Shown in pieces: positions 16,282 to 25,439 of a stretch of DNA of 38,819 nucleotides. The position numbers were made by a program, and so were the translations under genes. Origin of the DNA: Bacteroidota bacterium (GTDB lineage Bacteria > Bacteroidota > Ignavibacteria > Ignavibacteriales > Melioribacteraceae); contig JAEXOD010000002.1 in the NCBI GenBank assembly GCA_023447335.1, forward strand, positions 1 to 38,819, read 5' to 3'. Position 1 is the stretch's first letter; every line of letters begins with the position of its first letter. The notes beneath the pieces were generated by a model. The model searched no databases. It saw nothing but the letters and a program-made list of their open reading frames with translations, and had not been told where the DNA came from.

Positions 16282-16995
16282 CTATGAATATAATAAATTT
16301 CTTTTGTAACAATACTCCATTCCGCAAATTTTGCATGCGTATTCTTTATTAATTACATCTTTTCCGTAACCGATAACACCGCTAATAGATTTAATAGGGA
16401 ACATCATAAAAGCTTCATTTAAAGTTATGTTACAAAAATCTTTCGGTAATAATCCGAATAGTATTTGTTGTTCGCTAACATTCCATTCACAGTAGCCCGG
16501 GCTAAGTCTGTTTGTTAAATTTAGCCCCATTTTTAGAAATTCAGATTTTAAAAATAATTCTGTTTCTGCACCCAATCGTTCAACTAATTCACTTCCGATT
16601 GTATCAATAATAAGTCCTTTTACAGCATCTCCGGATTCAAACGCCATTTTAATCTCTTTATCAAAGTATGTGCCAACTGAAGCAGAAAAAATTATTATCC
16701 CTTCACTTCCTTTTAACTGGTTCGCAATTATCTTGCCCGTATTAAAAAAAATATTTGAAATATTAAAACCTTTTTCATTAAGCTGAAAATCTCTTTTATC
16801 AATTATTAAATAACCTGTTTTTATATCAATTTTATTAATTGCATTCTTAAATTCGCTTTGAATTATTTCTAGAAAGTATTCGGGAACTGTTCCTTCAGGA
16901 TACCCTGCGGACTTTGCAATTAAGTATTTGTCAATATTTAACTTTTCCTTTTGTATAGATAAATATACAGGTATATTATATTCTAGCATATTCAT
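16282..16995 (-). CDS. methionine synthase reactivation (B12-dependent activation) domain protein
   Basis: A 237-residue protein that resembles the C-terminal S-adenosylmethionine-binding activation domain of MetH, which re-methylates oxidised cob(II)alamin. The signature RLSPGYCEW (R163 to W171), then EQQILFGLL, then MMFPIKSISGVIGYG are all present. The last 20 residues carry C221-x2-C224-x4-C229, an extra cysteine cluster seen in stand-alone members and perhaps a metal site. Its start (ATG at 16995, or ATG at 16989) overlaps the end of the corrinoid gene by 14-20 bases, so the two are translationally coupled. The electron donor and partner methyltransferase are not in the operon. Confidence 0.88.
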   Translation of the reverse strand: MNMLEYNIPVYLSIQKEKLNIDKYLIAKSAGYPEGTVPEYFLEIIQSEFKNAINKIDIKTGYLIIDKRDFQLNEKGFNISNIFFNTGKIIANQLKGSEGIIIFSASVGTYFDKEIKMAFESGDAVKGLIIDTIGSELVERLGAETELFLKSEFLKMGLNLTNRLSPGYCEWNVSEQQILFGLLPKDFCNITLNEAFMMFPIKSISGVIGYGKDVINKEYACKICGMEYCYKRNLLYS

Positions 16996-17662
16996 TTAAT
17001 TTATCAAGTGCTTGAATCAGTTCGAAAGGAGTAGGATAAAACCCGTCTGCACCGATTTCTTGACTAAATTTGGAATTTACCGGAGCACCTCCGACAAAAA
17101 TTTTTACATCAGGATGAGTCTCCTTAATAGTTTTAACTGATAATGCCATATTTTGCATTGTTGTAGTTAATAATGCACTCATACCAATCGGAGTATTTGG
17201 ATTTTCTTTGATTGCTTCTAAAAACTTTTCTGTTGATACATTTGATCCTAAATCTAAAACTTTATATCCATTACCTTCAAGAGCCATCTTTATTATATTT
17301 TTACCTATATCATGATGATCTCCCTTTACGGTTCCAATTATAAAAGACCCTTTATATTTAACTTGTCCGTTAATAAAAAAAGGTTGTAATAATTTACTTG
17401 CCTCAGTCATAGCTTTTGATGAAATCATTAAATCGGGAATATAGGCTTTTCCTTTACTAAATCGTTCACCAATTATATTCATTCCTACAATTAACCCAAA
17501 TTGTAATATCTCATTAACATCAATTCCTATTTCTAATGCTTCTTTAGTATATTCAACAGCTCCGGGTAAGTTTTGCATATCAGCAGGATGTTTAGAATTT
17601 AAATCTACTTTTCCTCGTTCTATACATATTGCTAAATTTTTAAGTAACTCTGACTTTTCCAT
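16976..17662 (-). CDS. corrinoid (cobalamin-binding) protein, MetH B12-module-like
   Basis: A 228-residue methyl carrier with two parts: a four-helix cap (about residues 1-95, including YIPDLMISSKAM) and a Rossmann B12 domain. GDHHDIGKN supplies the D115-x-H117-x2-G120 motif, whose histidine replaces the dimethylbenzimidazole ligand of cobalt. SALLTTT and VGGAP are the other usual loops. It is the size of MtaC/MtbC carriers and of the isolated MetH module. Coupled to the reactivation-domain gene. I infer it carries methyl groups for the homocysteine methyltransferase at 9911-10798, with an unknown folate-side methyltransferase elsewhere. Confidence 0.92.
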   Translation of the reverse strand: MEKSELLKNLAICIERGKVDLNSKHPADMQNLPGAVEYTKEALEIGIDVNEILQFGLIVGMNIIGERFSKGKAYIPDLMISSKAMTEASKLLQPFFINGQVKYKGSFIIGTVKGDHHDIGKNIIKMALEGNGYKVLDLGSNVSTEKFLEAIKENPNTPIGMSALLTTTMQNMALSVKTIKETHPDVKIFVGGAPVNSKFSQEIGADGFYPTPFELIQALDKLNEYARI

Positions 17663-17764
17663 AACCTTTTTAACTTATTTTTTATTACTTTAAAATAATA
17701 ATATTTATTATATTTTAGCGAATCTTTTGAGAATAATTTCAACAAATTTTAAGTAAGGTGTTAT

Positions 17765-19240
17765 ATGAATAAAAAGAATAGTTTGTTTGTTTTCATGTTT
17801 TTTATATTATTGTCCAAAATATATTCTCAAGAGTTTGATACTAATAGCTTTGATTTGAAAGTTGATAGTTTGATGAGAGTTTGGAATATACCCGGATGTT
17901 CAATTTCAATTGTTAAAGATAGTTCGATTTTATATTCTAAGGGGTATGGTTTTGCCGATATTGAAAATAATGTTAGAGCAGAGATTTCTACTATCTATGG
18001 AATTGCTTCATGTAGTAAAGCTATTACTTGTTTTGCTTTAGGTCTGTTGAGCGAACAAAACAAATTGGATTGGTCTAAACCCATCAATTTTTATTATCCC
18101 GAATTTATTTTATCTGATCCTTATATTACCGCAAATATTACCGCATTAGATTTAGTAACACACCGTTCCGGGTATCCTGCAAACGATATGTTGTGGTATA
18201 ACAGCGGGAAATCGAGAGAAGAATTAGTTGAATTAATAAGATATTTAATTCCGAATAAATCCTTTAGATCATATTTTCAGTATAACAATTTAATGTATAT
18301 TGCAGCAGGAGAATTAGTTGAAAAAATTTCGGGAAAAACTTGGGAAGAGTTTGTTAATGAAAAAATATTTAATCCCCTTGAAATGAAAAATTCTACTTTT
18401 TCCATTAATGATGTAAAAAATAATAAAAAAAATTCTTTAAGGTACATTTTTAAGAATAATAAACACGAAAAAATTGAAATGTTAAATGCTGATAATATTG
18501 GCGGAGCAGGTTCAATTAACTCGACAGTTAGTGACATGTCTAATTGGCTTATTATGCAAATTAACAAAGGTATGTTTAAAGGAAAGCGTGTTATCTCGGA
18601 ATCTGAATTGCAATTTTTACAGAAACCGGTAATGGCAATACATACTCCAATTGTATACCCCGAGTTGTTTTATTTAAGCTATGCCTGTGGTTGGTATGTA
18701 ACCACTTATAAAGGGGATATAATTTTAAGACATGCCGGTGCCTTAGACGGTGTATCAACTCTAACTTCGTTTATGCCAGATAAAAAATATGGAGTAATTG
18801 TGGTTGCAAATTTGGATGAAGCTGCAAATTTTACTTCTTCTGTAACATATTTTATATATGATTTATTAAATAAAAATACATTAACTAAATGGTCTGATAG
18901 ATTTATTGATGAAATTGTTAATAATAAACCTGCAGAGAATTTAATAGACAATTCGGAAAAGCAAAGTATAACCCATAAATTAAGTGATTATATAGGAGAA
19001 TATAATAATTTACCTTACGGAAAAGTAATAATCTCTAATAAAAATGGTGTTTTGTACTTTGGTTATAATGCTTTTAATTTTCCGTTAAAACACCTTTCAT
19101 ATAATACATTTGAGATTGAAAATGAGTATGTTTTTGGTAATATGAAAATTAATTTTGAAATTGATTTTGAAGGAAATATAAAAAAATTAAGCATTCCTTT
19201 TGAAAGAAGAACAGAAAATGTAGTATTTCTTAAAAAATAA
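17765..19240 (+). CDS. serine hydrolase, beta-lactamase (class C/PBP-like) family
   Basis: A 491-residue exported protein with a signal peptide ending near IYSQ (residues 19-22). The beta-lactamase/transpeptidase fold has S82-C-S-K85 (SxxK), a YNN triad (FQYNNLMYIAAGE) and RHAGALDG, where HAG takes the KTG place. The C-terminal ~100 residues look like the DUF3471-type beta domain often following it. The family includes esterases, D-aminopeptidases and peptidoglycan hydrolases; real beta-lactamase activity is unlikely to be the main job. Divergent from the corrinoid operon, separated by 102 bases. ATG at 17765 with TAAGG upstream. Confidence 0.88.
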   Translation: MNKKNSLFVFMFFILLSKIYSQEFDTNSFDLKVDSLMRVWNIPGCSISIVKDSSILYSKGYGFADIENNVRAEISTIYGIASCSKAITCFALGLLSEQNKLDWSKPINFYYPEFILSDPYITANITALDLVTHRSGYPANDMLWYNSGKSREELVELIRYLIPNKSFRSYFQYNNLMYIAAGELVEKISGKTWEEFVNEKIFNPLEMKNSTFSINDVKNNKKNSLRYIFKNNKHEKIEMLNADNIGGAGSINSTVSDMSNWLIMQINKGMFKGKRVISESELQFLQKPVMAIHTPIVYPELFYLSYACGWYVTTYKGDIILRHAGALDGVSTLTSFMPDKKYGVIVVANLDEAANFTSSVTYFIYDLLNKNTLTKWSDRFIDEIVNNKPAENLIDNSEKQSITHKLSDYIGEYNNLPYGKVIISNKNGVLYFGYNAFNFPLKHLSYNTFEIENEYVFGNMKINFEIDFEGNIKKLSIPFERRTENVVFLKK

Positions 19241-19392
19241 TATTTTTTTGAAACAATAGTATTATTAAAACAATAAAAAAAATCAAGATAAAAATTGTTT
19301 GAAATAAAAATAAATGTTTTTGAAATATTAAAAAAAAACTTTTTATTAATGCATCAAAATTTATAAAAATATTAAAGTCGTTAGGTGTTAAA

Positions 19393-19896
19393 GTGGATTT
19401 AAGTATTAAAAAATTGGTTACAAAAGTAGTATCAGATTTACAAAAGGATAAAACATCCAAGGGAAAAGAAAGCTTGTGGGATTATTTTACAGAAAAGTTA
19501 AGTGACGAAGGTGCTTGGAAACAAGACGACTTGGCATTAATTGAAAATAAAATTAATAATCGTTTGAATGATTTAAAAGAAGATGAATTAAAAGCTTTAT
19601 GGGCTGATTCTGCAACCGGAATGGAAAAGTTTGCTTTAGCAGAAACAATTTCTACCGACGAGATGAAAACCGATTTAGTTAATGAAACATTAGACAGAGT
19701 AATGGATAAGTTAGGAGGAGTTGAAGGAGACTATTTTAGAGAATATTCTAATAATTCATATTTTAAGAGTGATGAAAAGGATGAAGAGTATGAAGGAGGT
19801 AGTTTTGACGAAGAGCCTGAAGCAGATGAATTAAGCGGAGACTTTGATTTGGGTGATGATGATGAATATTACTACGATGAGGAAGACGAATATTAA
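19393..19896 (+). CDS. hypothetical protein with strongly acidic C-terminal tail
   Basis: A 167-residue protein I do not recognise. The first ~105 residues are predicted helical and charged (MDLSIKKLVTKVVSDLQ, then KINNRLNDLKEDELKALW). Residues 126-167 are a low-complexity tail where 23 of 42 positions are Asp or Glu, with a run of three tyrosines. No signal peptide. It begins at GTG 19393 after a 152-base AT-rich gap. No other start in frame is better. Codon use looks like that of its neighbours. The acidic tail could bind basic protein or nucleic-acid-binding partners, but no function can be given. Confidence 0.65.
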   Translation: MDLSIKKLVTKVVSDLQKDKTSKGKESLWDYFTEKLSDEGAWKQDDLALIENKINNRLNDLKEDELKALWADSATGMEKFALAETISTDEMKTDLVNETLDRVMDKLGGVEGDYFREYSNNSYFKSDEKDEEYEGGSFDEEPEADELSGDFDLGDDDEYYYDEEDEY

Positions 19897-19999
19897 TAAA
19901 ATGTAAATATTTTAATTAATTAATGCATTTTTATTCAAAAATAGTTTTAATTGAGTAAAATTTTTTTTATAATAAAGTTTAAAATTAAAATAAATAGAC

Positions 20000-20854
20000 T
20001 TGGCTGTGGAATTAAAATTTAAAAAATATAGTGGTGCCGGAAACGATTTTGTATTGATTGATGAAGCGGATAATAACGGAGTTGAATTATCTTTTAATTT
20101 AATTACAAAATTATGTGATAGACGTAACGGAATTGGTGCTGACGGTATATTATTTATTAAAGATAGTGATAATTTAGATTTTGAGCTGTATTACTATAAT
20201 GCTGATGGTTCACTTGGAAGTTTGTGTGGTAATGGTTCACGTTGTGCAATTAAATATGCCTTTTTAAGTAAAAGATTTGCTGGTAATAAAACAAAATTTT
20301 TATGTGGTAATAAGATTTATAGCGGTGAGGTTTTTGAAAATGGTGATGTGAAATTTCATCTTCAGAACCCGACTAAAATAGAATTGAATTTAAAAATTGA
20401 TGCATTCAACCAAAATATAGATGCTGCTTTCGCAGATACGGGTAGCCCTCATGTAGTGGTGAAAGTAGAGAAATTATTAAATAGCACAGGTCAGGAAGAA
20501 TCACGATACACATTTGATGATCTTCCGGTTTTTGAGTATGGTAAGATACTTAGACATCATAAATTATTTGAGCCAAATGGTACAAATGTTAATTTTATTG
20601 AAGTTATTGATAATATAGTTTTTATAAGGACTTATGAAAGAGGGGTTGAAGACGAGACCTTGGCATGTGGAACAGGTTCGGTCGCTTCTGCTCTAATAGT
20701 TAGTTTAACAGAGGGTTTAGAGTCTCCGATTTCTGTAATTACTAGGGGAGGGGACGAATTGAAAGTAGAATTTAGTAAAAAAAATAATTTGTTTGATGAA
20801 ATAGCCTTAATAGGTCCGGCTAAAGAAGTTTTTAGCGGAATAATTTATTTATAA
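20000..20854 (+). CDS. dapF: diaminopimelate epimerase
   Basis: A 284-residue cytoplasmic enzyme that interconverts LL- and meso-diaminopimelate for lysine and peptidoglycan synthesis. Both halves of the pseudo-symmetric fold are visible, with the two catalytic cysteines: C76 in LCGNGSRC and C223 in LACGTGSVAS. YSGAGNDFVLID near the start and GIGADG are the other standard motifs. The start is TTG at 20000 or GTG at 20006; only two residues differ. The next gene starts 13 bases after its stop with a GAGGAAG site. Confidence 0.96.
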   Translation: MAVELKFKKYSGAGNDFVLIDEADNNGVELSFNLITKLCDRRNGIGADGILFIKDSDNLDFELYYYNADGSLGSLCGNGSRCAIKYAFLSKRFAGNKTKFLCGNKIYSGEVFENGDVKFHLQNPTKIELNLKIDAFNQNIDAAFADTGSPHVVVKVEKLLNSTGQEESRYTFDDLPVFEYGKILRHHKLFEPNGTNVNFIEVIDNIVFIRTYERGVEDETLACGTGSVASALIVSLTEGLESPISVITRGGDELKVEFSKKNNLFDEIALIGPAKEVFSGIIYL

Positions 20855-20867
20855 AATAGAGGAAGTA

Positions 20868-21167
20868 ATGGGAAAAGTAATTTTTTCGATTAAATATGAA
20901 ATTAAGCCCGAAAAGAAAAACGAATACCTAACGATTATGAAAGAATTGAAAAATTTAATCAAATCGGAAGGGTTAAGTGATTACAAGGTATTTGAACATC
21001 AAAGTAAAAAAAATACTTTTGAAGAAATTTATTTTTTTGATAGTGAAGAAGCCTATGAAAATTGGGATGATGTTCAAAATGAAAGAGTCGATCTTTTGAT
21101 GAAAAAACTTAGTGATACAATAAAAGAACAGACTACCGAATACTCAAGATTATACGAAATTGATTAA
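20868..21167 (+). CDS. small dimeric alpha-beta barrel protein (antibiotic biosynthesis monooxygenase-like)
   Basis: A 99-residue protein with the pattern strand (VIFSIKYEIK), helix (EYLTIMKELKNLIKS), strand (DYKVFEHQ), strand (TFEEIYFFDS) and helix typical of ferredoxin-like ABM domains. Members act as small monooxygenases or simply as ligand-binding dimers. No catalytic residue can be named. It sits between dapF and a PHP hydrolase on one strand with short gaps, so it is probably co-transcribed. Confidence 0.6.
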   Translation: MGKVIFSIKYEIKPEKKNEYLTIMKELKNLIKSEGLSDYKVFEHQSKKNTFEEIYFFDSEEAYENWDDVQNERVDLLMKKLSDTIKEQTTEYSRLYEID

Positions 21168-21191
21168 TAATCAAGATTGTTGATATAACCA

Positions 21192-22232
21192 ATGTTTGAA
21201 TATGTCGGAGCACTCCATATTCATTCGATTTTCTCGGACGGTACAGGCACGGTTAACGAAATAGCCGAAGCCGCCGATGAAGTCGGTTTAGATTATATAA
21301 TTCTTACTGACCACAATACTTTAAGAGCACTACACGAAGGATATGAAGGTTGGTACAACAATGTTGCCGTGATTGTCGGTACTGAAATTAATGACAAAGA
21401 AAATAAAAATCATTACTTAGCTTTTGGCATAAATGAAGCGTTTTCTACTAGAATACCGGCAAAAGAGTATGTAAGTAAAGTTAAAGAAGCCGGAGGAATC
21501 GGATTTCTGGCTCATCCTTTTGAAAAGAGGGATTCCATGAAAGAACATCCCCCATATCCATGGGTTGATTGGTCAATATCAGATTTTACTGGTATTGAAA
21601 TTTGGAATCACATGTCTGAATGGATGGAAGGGTTAACGGAAGAAAATAAATATAACTATTTTATTCATCCTCTTAGGTCAATAATAGCGCCAAACAAAGA
21701 AGCACTAGAAAAATGGGATGAATTATCTATAGAACGAAAAGTAGTAGGCATTGGCGGTGTTGATGCTCATGCTCATAAGATAAATCTTTTAGGATTTTTT
21801 GAAGTAGAAGTATTTCCTTATAAAGTTTTATTTAAATCAATTCGTACTCATGTTTTTACAGAAAAAAAAATAAATAAAGATATTGATGATTTTGAAAATA
21901 CCAAAAAGGTTATTCTTGATTCACTAAAAAACGGTAGATGTTTTATTTCTAATTATTACCACGGAGATGCAAAAGGGTTTAAGTTTTTTGCCGAAGACGG
22001 GAAAAAAACTTATCATATGGGAGATACCGTAAAATTAACAAATAAAGTTAAATTACGAGTTTTATTACCGCACGATAGTTGCAATATAAAATTGATAAAA
22101 AACGGCAAATTATTTGCAGAAACTGATAATATTGATGCCGATTTTATTGTTAAAGAACCTGGTGTTTATAGAGTAGAAATTCATAAAGATAATAAAGCTT
22201 GGATATTTTCAAATCATATTAGGATACAATAA
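21192..22232 (+). CDS. PHP-domain metallohydrolase (CehA/McbA-like)
   Basis: A 346-residue protein with an N-terminal PHP metal site: H9-x-H11-S, LTDHNT, the GTEIN strand, LAHPFEK and GGVDAHAH in order. That is the complete set of PHP metal-binding blocks. The last ~80 residues form a beta-rich domain (VKLRVLLPHDSCNIKLIKNG) as in CehA/McbA family metallohydrolases. It probably cleaves a phosphoester or similar bond; substrate unknown. No clear signal peptide. ATG at 21192, 24 bases after the preceding stop. Confidence 0.85.
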   Translation: MFEYVGALHIHSIFSDGTGTVNEIAEAADEVGLDYIILTDHNTLRALHEGYEGWYNNVAVIVGTEINDKENKNHYLAFGINEAFSTRIPAKEYVSKVKEAGGIGFLAHPFEKRDSMKEHPPYPWVDWSISDFTGIEIWNHMSEWMEGLTEENKYNYFIHPLRSIIAPNKEALEKWDELSIERKVVGIGGVDAHAHKINLLGFFEVEVFPYKVLFKSIRTHVFTEKKINKDIDDFENTKKVILDSLKNGRCFISNYYHGDAKGFKFFAEDGKKTYHMGDTVKLTNKVKLRVLLPHDSCNIKLIKNGKLFAETDNIDADFIVKEPGVYRVEIHKDNKAWIFSNHIRIQ

Positions 22233-22299
22233 GTTTTTTTATTAAATTAAAGTTTAAAATTTTTTCAACTAATGTTTTTAATAAATTAGCGGAGTTAGC

Positions 22300-22989
22300 T
22301 TGTTAGCACAGAAGAAAAAAATTACGAAAAAACAGCTTAAAGAAGATTCCTTAGTAACATTTTATTACAAAGCTGTAAAATATTTTGAAGACAACATGAA
22401 ACCAATATTAATTATCGGCGGTTCAGTTGTTGTATTGTCAGTTTTAGTTTTTCTTTATTCGGTTAAATTAAAAAATGATAATGAAAAAGCTGCTATTGAA
22501 CTTTCAAGAGTAGTAAGTTTATATGAAATGGGAAACTACCAAGAAGCCATTGACGGTAAAAAAGGAACTAATGTATTAGGATTTAAACAAATTGTTGATT
22601 CTTACGGAAGCACTGAAACCGGCGAAATTGCTAAAGTGTATTTAGGCAATTCTTATTTGTACTTAGGCAAAGTAGAAAAAGCATTTGAATACTATGACGA
22701 TTTTTCGGGGGATAGTCCAATTTATAAAGCTACTGCTTTAGCAGGCGTTGCAGGTTATTATGAATTTAAAAAAGAATATGAAAAAGCTGCAGAGAAGTAT
22801 AAAGAAGCTGCATTTATATCAAATGAAAATGCTTCAAATCCACAGTATTTGTTATTAGCAGTTGTTAATTATATAAAACTTAACAAATCTGCTGAAGCAA
22901 AAGAATTAATAGAAAAAATTAAAGAAGAATATAAGACTTCTGACGTAATGAGAGAAATCGACAAGTATTCTTTTCTTGTTAAAGAGTAA
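22300..22989 (+). CDS. membrane-anchored TPR protein (YfgM-like)
   Basis: A 229-residue protein with a basic N-terminus, one membrane helix (about residues 33-51, PILIIGGSVVVLSVLVFL) and a TPR-containing remainder predicted to face the periplasm. This is the layout of YfgM/tetratricopeptide_2-like proteins, which in other bacteria help secretion or outer-membrane assembly. The start is TTG at 22300, with GCGGAG 6 bases upstream, and no better alternative. It lies 34 bases before efp. Confidence 0.75.
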   Translation: MLAQKKKITKKQLKEDSLVTFYYKAVKYFEDNMKPILIIGGSVVVLSVLVFLYSVKLKNDNEKAAIELSRVVSLYEMGNYQEAIDGKKGTNVLGFKQIVDSYGSTETGEIAKVYLGNSYLYLGKVEKAFEYYDDFSGDSPIYKATALAGVAGYYEFKKEYEKAAEKYKEAAFISNENASNPQYLLLAVVNYIKLNKSAEAKELIEKIKEEYKTSDVMREIDKYSFLVKE

Positions 22990-23023
22990 TAATTTTAGTT
23001 TGTAGAAAAAGAGGAAAAATTTT

Positions 23024-23590
23024 ATGCCGGATACATCAGATTTAAGAAATGGTTTAATTATGAAATTTAAAGGTGACTTATACACCGTTGTTGAATTTCA
23101 ACATGTTAAACCCGGTAAAGGCGGAGCGTTCGTACGTACTATGTTAAAAAATTTAAGGACCGGAAAAGTCTTAGATAATACTTTTCGATCAGGTGAATCG
23201 ATTGACATCGTTAGAGTTGAAAGAAGAAAATTTCAATTTTTATATCGTGAAGGGAATAACTTGGTTATTATGGATAACGAAACTTATGATCAGTTATCGA
23301 TTGATGAAAAATTATTTGGTGACGGTGGTAAGTATTTAAAAGAAGGCTTTGAAATTGAATTATTATTGGATGACAGTGAAAATATCATAAGTGGTGATAT
23401 TCCTATTTTTGTTAATTTAGCAGTTATAGAAACTGAGCCTGGCTTTAGAGGTGATACTGCAACAAACGTGATGAAGCCGGCAAAATTAGAAACCGGTGCA
23501 TCAATTAACGTTCCTTTGTTTGTTAACGAAGGAGATATGTTGAAGGTTGATACTCGTACCGGAAGTTATGTAGAACGCGTTAAAAATTAA
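23024..23590 (+). CDS. efp: translation elongation factor P
   Basis: A 188-residue three-domain protein that rescues ribosomes stalled at polyproline stretches. The KPGKGGAFVRT loop places K32 at the tip that reaches the peptidyl-transfer centre and is usually modified. The signature near the C-terminus (DTRTGSYVERV) is normal. Length is standard. GAGGAAA precedes the ATG at 23024. It leads the block efp-accB-accC, an order found in several bacterial groups. Confidence 0.97.
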   Translation: MPDTSDLRNGLIMKFKGDLYTVVEFQHVKPGKGGAFVRTMLKNLRTGKVLDNTFRSGESIDIVRVERRKFQFLYREGNNLVIMDNETYDQLSIDEKLFGDGGKYLKEGFEIELLLDDSENIISGDIPIFVNLAVIETEPGFRGDTATNVMKPAKLETGASINVPLFVNEGDMLKVDTRTGSYVERVKN

Positions 23591-23602
23591 GAAAGAGAAA
23601 AT

Positions 23603-24079
23603 ATGGACATAAATCAAATTCGTAAGCTAATTAAATTGGTTGAGGAAAGTAATATTACCGAATTTACGGTTGAAGAAGGTGATTTAAAAATAAAGATTTC
23701 TAAAGAATGCGAACATAAAAATTTTATTCAACAAGTTCCTGTTGCCAATTATTCTATTCCTGCTAATCCTACTAATCTAACTACTCAAAATAATGTAGTT
23801 GAGAATAGTCTTTCAAAAAATGAAGTTACAGATGTTAAATTACATACAGTGAAATCTCCTATTGTTGGTACATTTTATAAAGCATCTGCACCTGATAAAC
23901 CGGAATATGTTAAAGTTGGGGATAGAGTATCTAAAGGAACAGTTTTATGCATAGTAGAAGCTATGAAACTTATGAATGAAATTGAATGTGATGTTGATGG
24001 TATTATCGAAAAAGTTCTTGTAGAAAATAGTTCGCCGGTTGAATACAATCAGCCCTTGTTTTTGATTCGATTAGTTTAA
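23603..24079 (+). CDS. accB: acetyl-CoA carboxylase biotin carboxyl carrier protein
   Basis: A 158-residue carrier of acetyl-CoA carboxylase, first step of fatty acid synthesis. The N-terminal helix pair is followed by a Ser/Thr/Asn-rich linker (about 45-78) and the biotinyl domain with VEAMKLMNEIE, where K122 carries biotin. It starts 12 bases after efp with GAAAGAG upstream, and accC follows 12 bases after its stop. Confidence 0.96.
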   Translation: MDINQIRKLIKLVEESNITEFTVEEGDLKIKISKECEHKNFIQQVPVANYSIPANPTNLTTQNNVVENSLSKNEVTDVKLHTVKSPIVGTFYKASAPDKPEYVKVGDRVSKGTVLCIVEAMKLMNEIECDVDGIIEKVLVENSSPVEYNQPLFLIRLV

Positions 24080-24091
24080 TTCGAGCATTTT

Positions 24092-25429
24092 ATGTTCAAA
24101 AAAATCATGATTGCAAATCGCGGAGAAATAGCTCTTAGAATAATCCGTACATGTAAAGAGTTAGGTATAAAAACTGTAGCAGTTTATTCTGAAGCCGATA
24201 AAGATTCGTTGCATGTTGTGTTTGCCGATGAAGCTGTATGTATCGGACCCCCTCAAGGAAAAGAAAGTTATTTAAAGATTCCAAATATAATTTCTGCCGC
24301 TGTAATAACAGGGGCAGAAGCTATTCATCCGGGCTATGGATTTTTAGCTGAGAATGCTGATTTTTCGGATATTTGCGCTTCTGCAAATATCAAGTTTATT
24401 GGTCCAAGTGGTGAAATGATTACAAAAATGGGCGATAAAGCATTAGCAAAAACGACCATGCAAAATTGCGGTGTTCCAGTGGTACCGGGAAGTAACGGAG
24501 CTGTTAAAAATATTGAGGATGCAAAATCAATTGCTGGAAAGATAGGCTATCCTGTAATGTTAAAAGCAAGTGCAGGCGGCGGTGGCAAAGGTATGCGTAT
24601 TGTTTTTGAAGAAAAAGAATTGGAGAATGCTTTTAATACTGCTGCTGCCGAAGCCGGGGCTAGTTTTGGTAATTCTGAATTATATCTTGAAAAGTTTATA
24701 GAAAACCCAAGACATGTCGAGATACAGGTTGTTGGAGATACATTTGGTAATGTTTATTCTTATGGTGAGAGAGATTGTAGCGTTCAGAGAAGACATCAAA
24801 AATTAATTGAAGAATCACCTTCGCCGATCATAGATCCAGTTTTAAGAAAAAAGATGAGTGATGCAGCTATTTTAGGTGCAACATCGGTAAATTACGAGGG
24901 TGCCGGTACGGTTGAATTTTTAGTAGATAAAAATAAAAATTACTATTTTATCGAAATGAATACAAGAATTCAAGTTGAACATCCCGTAACAGAAATGGTT
25001 AACAATGTTGATTTAATAAAGCAACAAATTCTTGTAGCCGCCGGAGAAAGAGTTAGTGTTTTACCTAAAGATCCGATTGGTCATAGTTTTGAATTTAGAA
25101 TTAATGCGGAAGATCCTGAAAACGGTTTTCGACCTTCACCGGGAAGAATTGATTATTTACATTTTCCTGGTGGTTTTGGTGTTAGAATCGATTCACATAT
25201 TTATGATGATTATGTCATTCCGCCTTATTATGATTCATTATTGGCTAAAATGATTGTTTGGGGTACAGATAGAGAGCATGCTATTAAAAGAGCTAGAAGA
25301 GCATTTGACGAATTTAAAATAGAAGGAATTAAAACAACAATTCCGTTCCATCAAAAGGTTTTGGAGAATGAGGATTTTATAAATTCAAATTATGACACTT
25401 CTTTTTTGGACAAATTATTAAATAAATAA
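24092..25429 (+). CDS. accC: acetyl-CoA carboxylase biotin carboxylase subunit
   Basis: A 445-residue ATP-grasp enzyme that carboxylates biotin on AccB. MIANRGEIALRIIRTC opens the protein, ASAGGGGKGMRIV is the glycine-rich ATP loop, and FIEMNTRIQVEHPVTE is the metal and catalytic block. Length is normal for the subunit. Only 12 bases separate it from accB, so one transcript and balanced synthesis are expected. The carboxyltransferase genes accA and accD are not in the window. Confidence 0.97.
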   Translation: MFKKIMIANRGEIALRIIRTCKELGIKTVAVYSEADKDSLHVVFADEAVCIGPPQGKESYLKIPNIISAAVITGAEAIHPGYGFLAENADFSDICASANIKFIGPSGEMITKMGDKALAKTTMQNCGVPVVPGSNGAVKNIEDAKSIAGKIGYPVMLKASAGGGGKGMRIVFEEKELENAFNTAAAEAGASFGNSELYLEKFIENPRHVEIQVVGDTFGNVYSYGERDCSVQRRHQKLIEESPSPIIDPVLRKKMSDAAILGATSVNYEGAGTVEFLVDKNKNYYFIEMNTRIQVEHPVTEMVNNVDLIKQQILVAAGERVSVLPKDPIGHSFEFRINAEDPENGFRPSPGRIDYLHFPGGFGVRIDSHIYDDYVIPPYYDSLLAKMIVWGTDREHAIKRARRAFDEFKIEGIKTTIPFHQKVLENEDFINSNYDTSFLDKLLNK

Positions 25430-25439
25430 CGAGGAAGAC

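Noticed and set aside
17765..19240. Antibiotic-resistance beta-lactamase
   Set aside because: The fold is shared by esterases and peptidases, the third motif is HAG, and the extra C-terminal domain is typical of the non-resistance family.
25056..25253. Plus-strand open frame inside accC
   Set aside because: Overlaps the conserved carboxylase frame; composition is the usual Ile/Leu-rich pattern of an AT-rich shadow.
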